Positions 32,703-41,590 of a DNA stretch of 60,568 nt are shown piece by piece. The notes under the pieces are model-generated. The model ran no database searches. It was given only the letters and a program-made list of their open reading frames with translations, and was not told the DNA's origin. Source of the stretch: an uncultured Oscillospiraceae bacterium (GTDB lineage Bacteria; Bacillota; Clostridia; Oscillospirales; Ruminococcaceae). The first letter of the stretch is position 1. Each line of letters opens with the position of its first letter. The DNA lies in contig CAJUMG010000006.1 in assembly GCA_910587335.1 (NCBI GenBank), positions 37,148 through 97,715 on the forward strand, in the 5' to 3' direction. The position numbers and the translations under genes are program-made.

Positions 32703-34151
32703 TCATTTCCCATCTTTTTTTCGTTCGGCTAAAAGCCGCATGACAACTTCCCGCTCGTTAAAATGGATCGTGCCATAGTTAAGTACCTGATAATCCTCAT
32801 GACCCTTTCCCGCCAGCAACAGCACATCGCCTGGCTGTGCATGATCTAACGCCCACTCGATTGCCGTGTAACGGTCCGGAATCACCTCGTAGGGGACAGA
32901 TTTTCCCTCAAGCCCAGGCAGCGCATCCTCGATGATCTTCATCGGGTCCTCTCTTCGGGGATTATCAGAGGTTAAAATGATATAATCGGCGTATTTTACC
33001 ACCGCTTCCGCCATGTGAATTCGCTTGGAAGGGTCCCGCTCTCCGGCACAGCCAAAAAGCACCATCAAACGTTTTTGAACAAAGGGCTTTAGCGCCGGCA
33101 ATACCTTTTCCAAGCCGTCCGGTGTGTGTGCGTAATCCCGAATGACCGTAAAATCTGTATCTGTAGGCAGAACCTCGGTCCTTCCGGGAATCCCCGGGCA
33201 GCTGGACAAGCCTTGACAGACTGTCTTCATATCCAACCCCAGTGACAGTGCCGCAACACCTGCTGCCATGGCGTTCGCCACCGAATATTCTCCCGGCATC
33301 GGAAATTTCACCCGCCCAATCTGCGCGTTTCCCACCATGGTGAACCGGTTGTGATCCACCGCCGGCCGGATATCCTTTGCCGTATAATCCGCATCATCCG
33401 TATGAATAGAAAAGGTTCTCACCGGGCAGGACAGCTCCTGTGCCAACCGGCGCCCATATTCGTCGTCCACATTGATAACCGCTGTGTCAGAAAGGTCAAA
33501 CAGCTTTTTCTTCGCTTGGTAGTAGCTTTCCATCGTGCCGTGATAATCCAGATGATCCTGGGTCAGATTGGTGAAAATCCCTACGGCAAACCGGCAGCCG
33601 GCCAAACGTTTTTGATCCAGCGCATGAGAGGAAGTTTCCATCACCACATATTCACATCCCGCCTGTACCATCCGCATAAAAAGCACATGCAATTCCCCTG
33701 GGTCCGGCGTTGTGTTTTTAGCCGGCAGTTCCATCTGTCCAATCTCGTTGTGGATGGTACCGATCAGCCCCACCTTTTTTCCGGCAGCTTCCAGCACATG
33801 CTTGATCAGATAGGTGCAGGTCGTTTTTCCGTTGGTTCCGGTTACTCCAATCAGCTTTAATTTCCGGGAAGGGTCCTGGTAAAAGTGACTGCAAATGATC
33901 CCATATGCCTCCCGGCTGTCTTGGACCAAAAGCTGACGGTCCAGTCCCAGATCCTTTTGGCAGACCACCGCGGCCGCCCCTTCCTCCAGTGCCTGACGGG
34001 CTGCTGTGTGCCCGTCAAACCGGGCGCCTGTTATACAAATAAACAGACATCCTGGCGTAATCTGCCTTGAATCGCTGGTCACTCTTTCTATTTCCAAATT
34101 TTCCAGGCTGCCTGTAAATGGAATATCTTTCATTAAGTCAAAAAGCTTCAA
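32703..34151 (-). CDS. murE: UDP-MurNAc-L-Ala-D-Glu--meso-diaminopimelate ligase
   Basis: A 482-residue Mur ligase. The N-terminal DSRQITPGCLFICITGARFDGH block and the P-loop GVTGTNGKTTCTYLI are typical. The C-terminal SDNPRREDP motif (DNPR) is the known signature for meso-diaminopimelate rather than lysine as third residue, so the wall is predicted to be the A1-gamma type. It starts with TTG at 34151, eight bases after AAGGGGG. It overlaps no gene and is followed closely by murF. Confidence 0.95.
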   Translation of the reverse strand: MKLFDLMKDIPFTGSLENLEIERVTSDSRQITPGCLFICITGARFDGHTAARQALEEGAAAVVCQKDLGLDRQLLVQDSREAYGIICSHFYQDPSRKLKLIGVTGTNGKTTCTYLIKHVLEAAGKKVGLIGTIHNEIGQMELPAKNTTPDPGELHVLFMRMVQAGCEYVVMETSSHALDQKRLAGCRFAVGIFTNLTQDHLDYHGTMESYYQAKKKLFDLSDTAVINVDDEYGRRLAQELSCPVRTFSIHTDDADYTAKDIRPAVDHNRFTMVGNAQIGRVKFPMPGEYSVANAMAAGVAALSLGLDMKTVCQGLSSCPGIPGRTEVLPTDTDFTVIRDYAHTPDGLEKVLPALKPFVQKRLMVLFGCAGERDPSKRIHMAEAVVKYADYIILTSDNPRREDPMKIIEDALPGLEGKSVPYEVIPDRYTAIEWALDHAQPGDVLLLAGKGHEDYQVLNYGTIHFNEREVVMRLLAERKKDGK

Positions 34152-34259
34152 GCTGTTTACCCCCTTGCTGCGGTAAAAAGGCGTCTTTTTTCTGTATTAA
34201 CTCGCCTCTTTAAAGTTTAGCATATCCAGAATACAAAAACTGCCGGAACAAGTCGAATT

Positions 34260-36479
34260 TTAAGAGCTTTCGTTGACAGGGTCCGCGCCTACCTGCTGTA
34301 CCGTCACTGTGACGACCGTTCCCGGCTGCACCTGTTCTTCCGGCAGCGGCGACTGGCTGATTACCTGTGTCTGTACATTATCCGCAAAATCCCCTTCGAT
34401 TTTGATATTGAGTCCTGCATTTAAAATTGCAGCATTGGCCTGTTTTCCGGTTTTACCCAATACATTCGGCACCGTCACCGATTGAGCCAGCTCCGTCTCA
34501 TCGGTGTATAGAATTACTGTGCCGCCATACGGGATTTCGTATCCTTCCTGGGGAACCTGTTTAAGCACCGAATCGCCTTTCCCGACAATTCGGGCCTTCA
34601 GCCCCTGGTCAATCAGCTGAGATTGTGCCTCCTCCAGCATTTCGCCAATCAGACCCGGGACCAAAACACTGGTGTCCTCATTTACATCCAGCTGCGGCTC
34701 CATTCCAATATAAGGCAGAATATCCGCCAACATGTTTTTGACAATCGGCGCCGCAATGGTCGAACCATATGGGTCATCCAGCTTCGGTTCGTCCAGCATA
34801 ACCAATACCGCAATCTGCGGGTCATCCGCCGGCGCGAAGCCAACAAAGGATAAAATCTTCCAGTCGCTGTCTCCTGCGCCTAGCTTTTCGGAAGTACCAG
34901 TTTTGCCGCCGATTCGAAATCCGGGCAGCTGTGCCTTTCGTCCGGAACCCTCTGATACAACCCCTTCGCACAAAAGCGCCATTGTCGCGCTGGTTTCGTT
35001 GGAGATCACCTGCCGCTTGATCACCGGCTTTGTCTGGGACACAATGTTGTTTTCTTCATCCACAATCTTTTGGACTACATAAGGCTGCATCAGCTCGCCG
35101 CCGTTGACCGCCGCGGAAACCGCCGTAATCAGCTGTAGCGCCGTAACCTTAAAGGTCTGGCCAAAAGAGCTGGAGGACAGCTCGGTCACACCAAAGCTTT
35201 CGTCGCTGTGGTAGATGCTCCCCGCTTCGCCAGGCAGATCAACGCCGGTGGGCTTGGTCAGACCAAACGCCTGAAAATATTCCCGGAACTTTTCCTTACC
35301 AAGCGCCTGACCGTAAGAGATAAACGCCGGGTTGCAGGAGTTTTGCAGCGATTGAGCAAAATCCTGAACGCCGTGCCCGGCCAGCTTCCAGCAGTGATAT
35401 TTCACGCCGCCGGATTCATATTCTCCCGTACAGGTAAAGGTATTGTTGAGTCCAATGACCTTTTCTTCCAGAACTGCGGAAGAGGTGATTATCTTAAAAA
35501 CGGAGCCTGGCTCATAAGGATCGGATACCGCCTTGTTTCGCCATTGGGCATACTGCGCCTCTAAAAGCGCCTCCTGACGCTGTTTTTCATCGGTAATCGC
35601 ATCCAGCTGCTCCTGCACATTTTTATCGTAAATCACGTTTGGCGCGTTGGGATCAAAATCCGGCTTGGTGCTCATGGCCAAAATCTCACCGGTCTGCACA
35701 TCCATTACAATGGCGCAGGCCTTGTTTTGTACCTCGTGCTCAATGACTGCCTGCTCCAAATGTTTATCCACAAATCGCTGGATGTTCACATCAATCGTCA
35801 AAACCAGGTCATTGCCGTTTTGGGCTTCGTACATCTTTTCGTATTTAAAGGGCATATCGGTTCCCCAAGCGTTTTTTGCTGAAACGATCTGCCCGTTAGT
35901 GCCGCTTAAAACACTGTCATAATACGCCTCCAGGCCATACGCACCCTGGTTTTCACTGCCTGTAAAACCTAAAACGGTGGAAGCCAGCGTCCCGTAAGGA
36001 TAATATCGCTTGTAGTCCTCCTCCAGACCTACACAGGTAATTTTGTTGTCGGTGACAAACTGGGTTACCTCGTCGGCTAAAGGCCGTTCGATCTTCTTTT
36101 TGATAATCTCGTAATATGTATTTCTCTGGGATTTTTCTAAAACGAACTCCTCAGAAACATCCAGAATCTCCGAAAGGCCCTTGGCAATGAGCGTTCGCTC
36201 CTCCTCTGAGTCAATATCCACCGGAGAAAGATATACCGTCCAAACAGAACCGCTCATAGCCAAAATTTCGCCGTTCCGGTCATAGATGGTGCCCCGTTGA
36301 GCGCTCAGGCTCGTTACCCGCATCTGCTGCCGGGCAGCGCGCTTTTGCAGATCCTCCGCCTGGACCACCTGAAGCTGGAAGAGCCTTCCTATAATAATAG
36401 ACGAACCCACCACCGATATGGCCACGATCAAGGCAAGGATCCTCTTTTTCATTTGTACTGTTGTGCTTCCAAAAGCCAT
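34260..36479 (-). CDS. Class B penicillin-binding protein with PASTA domains (FtsI/SpoVD type)
   Basis: A 739-residue D,D-transpeptidase. A short cytoplasmic tail and one transmembrane helix (IVAISVVGSSIIIGRLF) are followed by the PBP dimer domain (SAQRGTIYDRNGEILAMS) and the transpeptidase domain, with the active serine in YEPGSVFKIIT, then SSFGQTFKVT and the GGKTGTSEK triad. Two PASTA repeats occupy about the last 135 residues. It cross-links septal or spore peptidoglycan with the SEDS polymerase of the cluster. GGAGGATCTGCA precedes the ATG. Vegetative (FtsI) and sporulation (SpoVD) roles cannot be separated here. Confidence 0.93.
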   Translation of the reverse strand: MAFGSTTVQMKKRILALIVAISVVGSSIIIGRLFQLQVVQAEDLQKRAARQQMRVTSLSAQRGTIYDRNGEILAMSGSVWTVYLSPVDIDSEEERTLIAKGLSEILDVSEEFVLEKSQRNTYYEIIKKKIERPLADEVTQFVTDNKITCVGLEEDYKRYYPYGTLASTVLGFTGSENQGAYGLEAYYDSVLSGTNGQIVSAKNAWGTDMPFKYEKMYEAQNGNDLVLTIDVNIQRFVDKHLEQAVIEHEVQNKACAIVMDVQTGEILAMSTKPDFDPNAPNVIYDKNVQEQLDAITDEKQRQEALLEAQYAQWRNKAVSDPYEPGSVFKIITSSAVLEEKVIGLNNTFTCTGEYESGGVKYHCWKLAGHGVQDFAQSLQNSCNPAFISYGQALGKEKFREYFQAFGLTKPTGVDLPGEAGSIYHSDESFGVTELSSSSFGQTFKVTALQLITAVSAAVNGGELMQPYVVQKIVDEENNIVSQTKPVIKRQVISNETSATMALLCEGVVSEGSGRKAQLPGFRIGGKTGTSEKLGAGDSDWKILSFVGFAPADDPQIAVLVMLDEPKLDDPYGSTIAAPIVKNMLADILPYIGMEPQLDVNEDTSVLVPGLIGEMLEEAQSQLIDQGLKARIVGKGDSVLKQVPQEGYEIPYGGTVILYTDETELAQSVTVPNVLGKTGKQANAAILNAGLNIKIEGDFADNVQTQVISQSPLPEEQVQPGTVVTVTVQQVGADPVNESS

Positions 36480-36662
36480 TGCAGATCCTCCGTTCCCACC
36501 GGGTGATACCCGGCCACCCTGCGTTTTTAAGAAATAAAAGGAGTCAAGAAATTCCTTCTCAACCCCCTGCTGTCACACTAGAAGCCGATGGTGCATTTCA
36601 ACCTCATTCGGTTAAAATAGCGCGTATCCCCTCTACTGTCTTCCTCGATATATGGTATTACA

Positions 36663-37133
36663 TTAAAATTTCAGATATTCCTGAATTTTTGTGATAGCCT
36701 GTCCAATGATAGAAAAGATGCCCACCCCGCCGCTATTTTTTGCAGTGACCACATCTTGTGAGGAAAGGTTCACATACGCAATCTGATAGTTTTCCAGTTT
36801 GTTAAGTCCTAATTCATTAACCGCTATTTCGGCAACCGTTTCGTTGGACATCTTTGCATCCAACTCCCGGTTTAACCGCCTATTTTCATTTTGCAGCTGC
36901 TCCAGCTGCCCGGTTGCCGATGTAATTTCCGCGCTGATTTCTGAAATCACCGCATTGTTATACAAGAGCAAGGAGGTAATGGAAACCACTATTACCGCGG
37001 TCATTACCAAGGTGATTGGCCGCAGGCCATAAATCGATTTTACCGGCTGCGTCCGTTTTACTAAACGCACCTTCGGCTGTTCTTCTCTCGGCTCATAACG
37101 CGACAGGTCATAAGCCTGATTTCCCGAGGCCAT
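36663..37133 (-). CDS. ftsL: FtsL-like divisome protein
   Basis: A 156-residue bitopic protein. The cytoplasmic segment (1-44) is followed by a transmembrane helix (PITLVMTAVIVVSITSLLLY) and an extracellular leucine-zipper-like coiled coil (ITSATGQLEQLQNENRRLNREL). The position between rsmH and the PBP gene is the conserved ftsL site. Sequence conservation in this family is weak, so the call rests largely on topology and position. The ATG at 37133 lies eight bases after AAGGAG. Confidence 0.82.
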   Translation of the reverse strand: MASGNQAYDLSRYEPREEQPKVRLVKRTQPVKSIYGLRPITLVMTAVIVVSITSLLLYNNAVISEISAEITSATGQLEQLQNENRRLNRELDAKMSNETVAEIAVNELGLNKLENYQIAYVNLSSQDVVTAKNSGGVGIFSIIGQAITKIQEYLKF

Positions 37134-37161
37134 CTCCCTCACTCCTTTTTCTTTGTTTTTC

Positions 37162-38091
37162 CTATTCTTTATTTTTTTCGATCACACGCAATTCCGCGCT
37201 GCGGCTTCTGCGGTTTTCCGCCAGTTCTTTTTCTGTCGGCAGAATCGGTTTCCGGCTGACCAGTGTGCCTTTTGGACTTTGTCCGCAAACGCATACCGGA
37301 AAATCCGGCGGGCAGATACAACCCCGCGCAAAATCCGCAAATTTTTGTTTAACCATCCGGTCCTCCAATGAATGAAAGGTGATAATAGCAAATCTGCCGC
37401 CCGGATTTAAAAAATCAAATGCCTGATCCAGCACCTGCGAAAGCGCCTCCAGTTCTCCATTCACCGCAATGCGGATCGCCTGAAAGGTCTTTTTCGCAGG
37501 ATTTTTGTCCCTTCTGGCAGAATAGGGCATCGACTCCCTAATAATGTCTGCCAACTGCCCAGTAGTCGTAATCGGCGCTTTCGCCCTCGCTTTTTCTATA
37601 TTTTTCGCGATGCTGAAAGCGTATTTCTCCTCGCCGAATTCCCGGATAATCCGGGTCAAATCGCCGACCGAGTAGGTATTAACCAAGTCCTGGGCGCTAA
37701 GCCCTTGCTTGCTCATGCGCATATCAAGAGGGCCATCTTGATGATAAGAAAATCCCCTCTGTGCCGTATCCAACTGGTAAGAAGATACGCCAAGATCTAG
37801 CAAGATGCCATCCGCTCCGGTAATCCCCCGCTCCTTTAACGTACAGTACAGATCCTTAAAATCCGCCTGTATTACCGTAGCCTGCGCATAAGACGCCAGC
37901 CTTTTTTCTGCAATGCTTACTGCGTCCGGGTCCTTGTCCAACGCAAATAGCTTTCCTGTATCCAGCCGCTTTGCAATCTGACAGGAATGTCCAGCCCCTC
38001 CTGCTGTCCCGTCCACATAGATACCGTCCGGACGAATGGCAAGCCCCGCAATACACTGGTCAAGCATCACGGAATAATGGGAAAATTCCAT
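37162..38091 (-). CDS. rsmH: 16S rRNA m4C1402 methyltransferase RsmH
   Basis: A 309-residue SAM-dependent enzyme that methylates N4 of C1402 in the ribosomal P site. Recognisable blocks are HYSVMLDQCIAGLAIRPDG, VDGTAGGAGHS (SAM loop), LLDLGVSSYQLD, RGFSYHQDGPLDMRM and the C-terminal FHSLEDRMVK. GAAAGGAG precedes the ATG. It is the second gene of the dcw cluster, 32 bases after mraZ. Confidence 0.96.
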   Translation of the reverse strand: MEFSHYSVMLDQCIAGLAIRPDGIYVDGTAGGAGHSCQIAKRLDTGKLFALDKDPDAVSIAEKRLASYAQATVIQADFKDLYCTLKERGITGADGILLDLGVSSYQLDTAQRGFSYHQDGPLDMRMSKQGLSAQDLVNTYSVGDLTRIIREFGEEKYAFSIAKNIEKARAKAPITTTGQLADIIRESMPYSARRDKNPAKKTFQAIRIAVNGELEALSQVLDQAFDFLNPGGRFAIITFHSLEDRMVKQKFADFARGCICPPDFPVCVCGQSPKGTLVSRKPILPTEKELAENRRSRSAELRVIEKNKE

Positions 38092-38123
38092 TTCGCCGCT
38101 CCTTTCGGTATCCTGGTGACTGA

Positions 38124-38543
38124 CTAAAAGCCCAATTCTTCCATAGCCTGTTCAATGGTCTCGTCGGTCAGCTCTTCGCAGTTCTGGTCCCATCTCTCTT
38201 TATTCCAGATCTCTGCCCGGCTGGACGCACCAATGATCATGATGTCTTTTTCCAGGCCCGCATGTTCCCGCAATTTTGACGGGATGACGATTCGTCCCTG
38301 TTTATCCACCTCAACCTCCGCCGCGCCAGCGAAAAAGTACCGCTGTAGCGTTCGGGATTTGGAAAGGGGAAGCTCCTTTATTTTTTTCTCTAAGTTTCCC
38401 CACTCCTGCGCGGAATATACAAACAGGCACCCATCTAAGCCCTTCGACAGGATAAAGCGGTCCCCCAAATCGGTTAAAAGCTTGGCGGGAAAATTCACAC
38501 GGCCTTTCTGGTCAAGCGTATGCGCATACTCGCCGATCAGCAC
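38124..38543 (-). CDS. mraZ: Transcriptional regulator MraZ
   Basis: A 139-residue AbrB-fold DNA-binding protein with two related halves (GEYAHTLDQKGRVNFPAKL and the KQGRIVIPSKL part). It forms ring-shaped oligomers that bind direct repeats upstream of its own operon. Homologues begin M(F/L)xGEY, so I prefer the GTG at 38543 (LIGEYAHTLD) with GGTGGG before it. An ATG 12 bases upstream at 38555 has no room for a ribosome site. It is the first gene of the dcw cluster, with a promoter and three matching direct repeats immediately upstream. Confidence 0.92.
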   Translation of the reverse strand: MLIGEYAHTLDQKGRVNFPAKLLTDLGDRFILSKGLDGCLFVYSAQEWGNLEKKIKELPLSKSRTLQRYFFAGAAEVEVDKQGRIVIPSKLREHAGLEKDIMIIGASSRAEIWNKERWDQNCEELTDETIEQAMEELGF

Positions 38544-38572
38544 CTTTCCCACCATCCTCTCTTTTTATCATC

Positions 38573-38602
38573 TTTTAACCATTTTACACCACTTTACACC
38601 AC
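38573..38602 (-). promoter_or_regulatory. MraZ-box-like direct repeats upstream of mraZ
   Basis: Three 10-bp direct repeats read on the minus strand as GTGGTGTAAA, GTGGTGTAAA and ATGGTTAAAA (38593-38602, 38583-38592 and 38573-38582). Their 10-bp period and the AAAGTGG core match the repeats bound by MraZ in other bacteria. Confidence 0.65.
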
Positions 38603-38611
38603 TGTGCTTCC

Positions 38612-38640
38612 ATTATAACCACTTCTATAAAAAAAAGCAA
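38612..38640 (-). promoter_or_regulatory. Promoter of the dcw cluster (mraZ)
   Basis: On the minus strand, -35 TTGCTT (38635-38640), a 17-bp spacer and -10 TATAAT (38612-38617), directly ahead of the MraZ-box repeats. Confidence 0.75.
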
Positions 38641-38822
38641 CGCTACGGAGAAAAAAAGCAGGGATTTTTTTTCGATTTATTTCGCAGATTTTTTCTATTT
38701 TCTGTCTTAAAGCTCTGTATTTCCAACGAACAATCGGCCCTCCATTCGCATTTTCCTTGACATTTTTCTGGTTTCAGCATAAAATGTCACCAACAAGCAA
38801 GAACACAAAGGAGGAATTTCAT

Positions 38823-39833
38823 TTGAACAAATCAGTAGAAGAAGCCTTTCGCCGCCTAGCTCCGGTAATCGGGAATACACCCCTCCTGGAAATTCATTGT
38901 ACCTGGCGGGATAGGTGTCTGCGTATTTTTGCGAAAATGGAATCCTATAATCTCACTGGCAGTATCAAAGACCGGGTCGCTTACTATATTTTAAAAAAGG
39001 CCTATGAAACCGGCGAAATCCGGGAAGGGATGATCATTGCCGAAGCGACCAGCGGCAATACCGGTATTTCCTTTGCGGCACTGGGCGCCGCTCTGGGACA
39101 TCCGGTGGTGATCTATATGCCTGACTGGATGAGCCGCGAGCGCATTGCCATGATGGAAGGGTACGGCGCACAGGTTCGATTGGTATCTAAGGCCGAGGGC
39201 GGCTTTCTTGGTTCCATCGCCATGACAGAAGAGCTTGCCAAAAAAGGCGATGTTTTTCTGCCCCGTCAATTTTCCAACCCTCATAACAGTGCCGCTCATT
39301 ATACGACTACCGGAGCGGAAATTCTTTCCCAGCTGGGCAATTTAGGCCTGCGGCCAGATGGTGTTGTGGCTGGCGTTGGCACCGGCGGTACTATTATGGG
39401 AATCGCCCAAAGGTTAAAAGAGGAAAATCCCGCCTGCCGCGCCTATGCATTGGAACCGCTGAATTCTCCTACCCTTTCCACCGGATATAAGGTCGGTCAA
39501 CACCGCATCCAGGGAATATCCGACGACTTTATCCCGGATCTTTTGAGCCTTTCTCAGCTGGATGGCGTTGTCTCGGTGGACGATGGCGACGCGATTTTAG
39601 CCGCGCAGATGTTGTCCCGACAATTGGGCGTTGGCGTAGGCATATCCTCCGGCGCAAACCTTATCGGTTCACTGATGGCAGCAGAGCGTTTGGGTAGCGA
39701 TCCGGTGATCGTCACGGTCTTTTCCGACGACAATAAGAAATATCTTTCCACCGATTACACCAAAGAGGAGCCGGTAAAAGACAGTTACTATTCTAAATAT
39801 CTGCTTCTTGACAAAGTTATCGCTCACAGATAG
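38823..39833 (+). CDS. cysK: Cysteine synthase family PLP enzyme
   Basis: A 336-residue fold-type II PLP enzyme. The Schiff-base lysine lies in TGSIKDRVAYYIL, the substrate loop is EATSGNTGIS, and the phosphate loop is GVGTGGTIMGIA. It most likely makes cysteine from O-acetylserine and sulfide, though related beta-synthases share these motifs. The start is TTG at 38823, eight bases after AAAGGAGG; the open frame upstream to 38757 is not needed. It is transcribed divergently from mraZ and ends at a strong terminator. Confidence 0.88.
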   Translation: MNKSVEEAFRRLAPVIGNTPLLEIHCTWRDRCLRIFAKMESYNLTGSIKDRVAYYILKKAYETGEIREGMIIAEATSGNTGISFAALGAALGHPVVIYMPDWMSRERIAMMEGYGAQVRLVSKAEGGFLGSIAMTEELAKKGDVFLPRQFSNPHNSAAHYTTTGAEILSQLGNLGLRPDGVVAGVGTGGTIMGIAQRLKEENPACRAYALEPLNSPTLSTGYKVGQHRIQGISDDFIPDLLSLSQLDGVVSVDDGDAILAAQMLSRQLGVGVGISSGANLIGSLMAAERLGSDPVIVTVFSDDNKKYLSTDYTKEEPVKDSYYSKYLLLDKVIAHR

Positions 39834-39874
39834 AACTTTTCCGGTCTGTCGCTTTTTTCAACGAGCCGGGAAAC

Positions 39875-39917
39875 ATATAAAAAGGGATGGATTTTAAAAA
39901 TCCATCCCTTTTTATAT
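39875..39917. terminator. Bidirectional terminator
   Basis: A 17-bp perfect stem (ATATAAAAAGGGATGGA and its inverse) around an A/T loop lies between the convergent cysteine synthase and coiled-coil genes. Confidence 0.9.
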
Positions 39918-39923
39918 GTCTTT

Positions 39924-40361
39924 TTATTTTTGCTGATTTCGGCCAGAAGTTTTTAACGCCTGTCTGGTCGAACGAACATCGCCTAACGCCTTGGTCAAAG
40001 TTTCTTCGGTACTTCTAAGCATCGTTTCCGCAAACTCCTGAGAAGCCTGACGCATCTCTCTGGACTTCATCTGCGCTTGTGTCAAAACCTCGACCGCTCG
40101 GGTCTGCGCCTGTTTGGTAATCTCTTCCTGCTCCACCAGTGCTTTGGCCCGATCCTCCGCTTTGCGGACAATGGTTTCCGCCTCGGTTTTCGCTACGTTA
40201 ATAATGTCCGCCCGATCTGCTACGATCTGTTTAGCCTGTTTAATCTCCGCCGGCATATTCAGCCGGATATCGTCGATCAGGTCCCGGACCTTTTCTGCAT
40301 CGACCACGCAACGGCCGCCGGTCAGCGGCAGATTCCAGGCGCGATCCAGCATTTCATCCAT
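39924..40361 (-). CDS. Coiled-coil protein of unknown function next to coaD
   Basis: At least 145 residues, almost entirely alpha-helical. Residues 35-130 form a long charged coiled coil (KQAKQIVADRADIINVAKTE, VRKAEDRAKALVEQEE). The N-terminal block AWNLPLTGGRCVVDAEKVRDL is conserved in clostridial homologues as I recall. The annotated ATG at 40361 has no ribosome site. A good one (GGGAGGG, 40395-40402) lies about 35 bases upstream, and the frame stays open through TIDDILDA, which suggests an ATT start near 40382 or 40391. It precedes coaD's 3' side in a coaD-rsmD-uvrC operon. Function is unknown. Confidence 0.75.
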   Translation of the reverse strand: MDEMLDRAWNLPLTGGRCVVDAEKVRDLIDDIRLNMPAEIKQAKQIVADRADIINVAKTEAETIVRKAEDRAKALVEQEEITKQAQTRAVEVLTQAQMKSREMRQASQEFAETMLRSTEETLTKALGDVRSTRQALKTSGRNQQK

Positions 40362-40445
40362 TGCATCTAAAATATCATCAATTGTGATAATAAGCCCTCC
40401 CTTACATCATCTGTATCTATAAAAAACCAATCCGAACAGGCAGAA

Positions 40446-40934
40446 CTACGCTTGCCTGCAAAGACGGCTGGCTACCTCATCCACAATCTGTGGCGGCAAA
40501 AAGTCCGATATATCTCCTCCGAACTGAGCGATTTGCTTAACCAGACTGGAACTCAAATACATATTCTGGGACGCGGTGGTCAAAAACACCGTATCCGAAG
40601 CCGGATTTAGCTTTTTGTTGGCCAACGCCATCTGAAATTCATACTCAAAGTCCGATACCGCGCGCAGGCCCTTGACAATTGCCACCGCCCCCACATCCCG
40701 AACATAATCGGCCAAAAGCCCAGAGAAGGTGTCCACCTCCACGTTGGGAAGGCTGTCGCCAATCACCTCGCGGATCATCCGGACCCGCTCCTCCGGCGTA
40801 AAGCTGGGTGTTTTTGCGGCATTGATCACCACCAATACAATAACCCGATCAAATAATTTCGAGGCCCGGGTGACGATATCCAGGTGGCCTTTGGTCACCG
40901 GGTCAAAGCTGCCAGGACAAACTGCAATTCTCAT
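40446..40934 (-). CDS. coaD: Phosphopantetheine adenylyltransferase
   Basis: A 162-residue nucleotidyltransferase catalysing the penultimate step of coenzyme A synthesis (4'-phosphopantetheine plus ATP to dephospho-CoA). The PGSFDPVTKGHLDIV block contains the TxxH-type ATP site. VKGLRAVSDFEYEFQMALANK and YLSSSLVKQIAQFGGD are typical. It starts three bases after rsmD ends, the usual pairing in Gram-positives. Confidence 0.96.
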   Translation of the reverse strand: MRIAVCPGSFDPVTKGHLDIVTRASKLFDRVIVLVVINAAKTPSFTPEERVRMIREVIGDSLPNVEVDTFSGLLADYVRDVGAVAIVKGLRAVSDFEYEFQMALANKKLNPASDTVFLTTASQNMYLSSSLVKQIAQFGGDISDFLPPQIVDEVASRLCRQA

Positions 40935-40937
40935 CTG

Positions 40938-41483
40938 CTACTCCTCTTCTGGTCTGCGGTAGGTATGGATCATGGCTTTACCGTACCGCCGCGCTTTTAT
41001 CAGCCGAAAATCACCAGCCGTTTCCGGCATCTGCTCCTGCCGGTCGGTCTCACAAAGGATCACGCCGCCCGGCGCTGTCTGCCTGGCCGCCAACACAACC
41101 GCAGCCTGTGCCAATCCTTTACAATAAGGCGGATCGATAAACACAACATCATATTCCTGGCCGCCGATTTCCAAAAAACGCAAAGCATCCATAGCGACCA
41201 CCTTGCACTGCTCCTCAAAGCCACAGGCGGCGACATTGCTTCGCAGTGCCTGCAAAGAGGGCCCGCCATTTTCCACGAAGGTGACTGTCCGTGCTCCCCT
41301 GCTAAGGGCTTCCAGCCCCATCTGACCAGTGCCGGCAAACAAATCCAGCATCCGCGCGCCCTCTATCTCGAAATGGATTGCAGAAAACACCGCTTCTTTG
41401 GTTACCTCCGCTGTCGGGCGGACATCGGTGCCATCAGGCGCTACTAACCTTCTACCCCGGGCCGAACCGGTAATGATTCTCAT
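40938..41483 (-). CDS. rsmD: 16S rRNA m2G966 methyltransferase RsmD
   Basis: A 181-residue SAM-dependent methyltransferase. The SAM loop is LDLFAGTGQMGLEALSRGA and the catalytic motif for exocyclic amine methylation is DPPY (FIDPPYCKG). The N-terminus MRIITGSARGRRL is standard. The ATG at 41483 lies five bases after GGAGG; the ATG at 41495 lies inside that site. It is coupled to coaD downstream. Confidence 0.95.
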   Translation of the reverse strand: MRIITGSARGRRLVAPDGTDVRPTAEVTKEAVFSAIHFEIEGARMLDLFAGTGQMGLEALSRGARTVTFVENGGPSLQALRSNVAACGFEEQCKVVAMDALRFLEIGGQEYDVVFIDPPYCKGLAQAAVVLAARQTAPGGVILCETDRQEQMPETAGDFRLIKARRYGKAMIHTYRRPEEE

Positions 41484-41590
41484 CTTTTCCTCCATCTATA
41501 TTGCCTATTCGATGAAAAGGCTCTTTTTTCGACTGCTTCTTTATTGATTTATTATGGGGCAAAAAGAGTCGGATGTCAATATCCCGCTGC

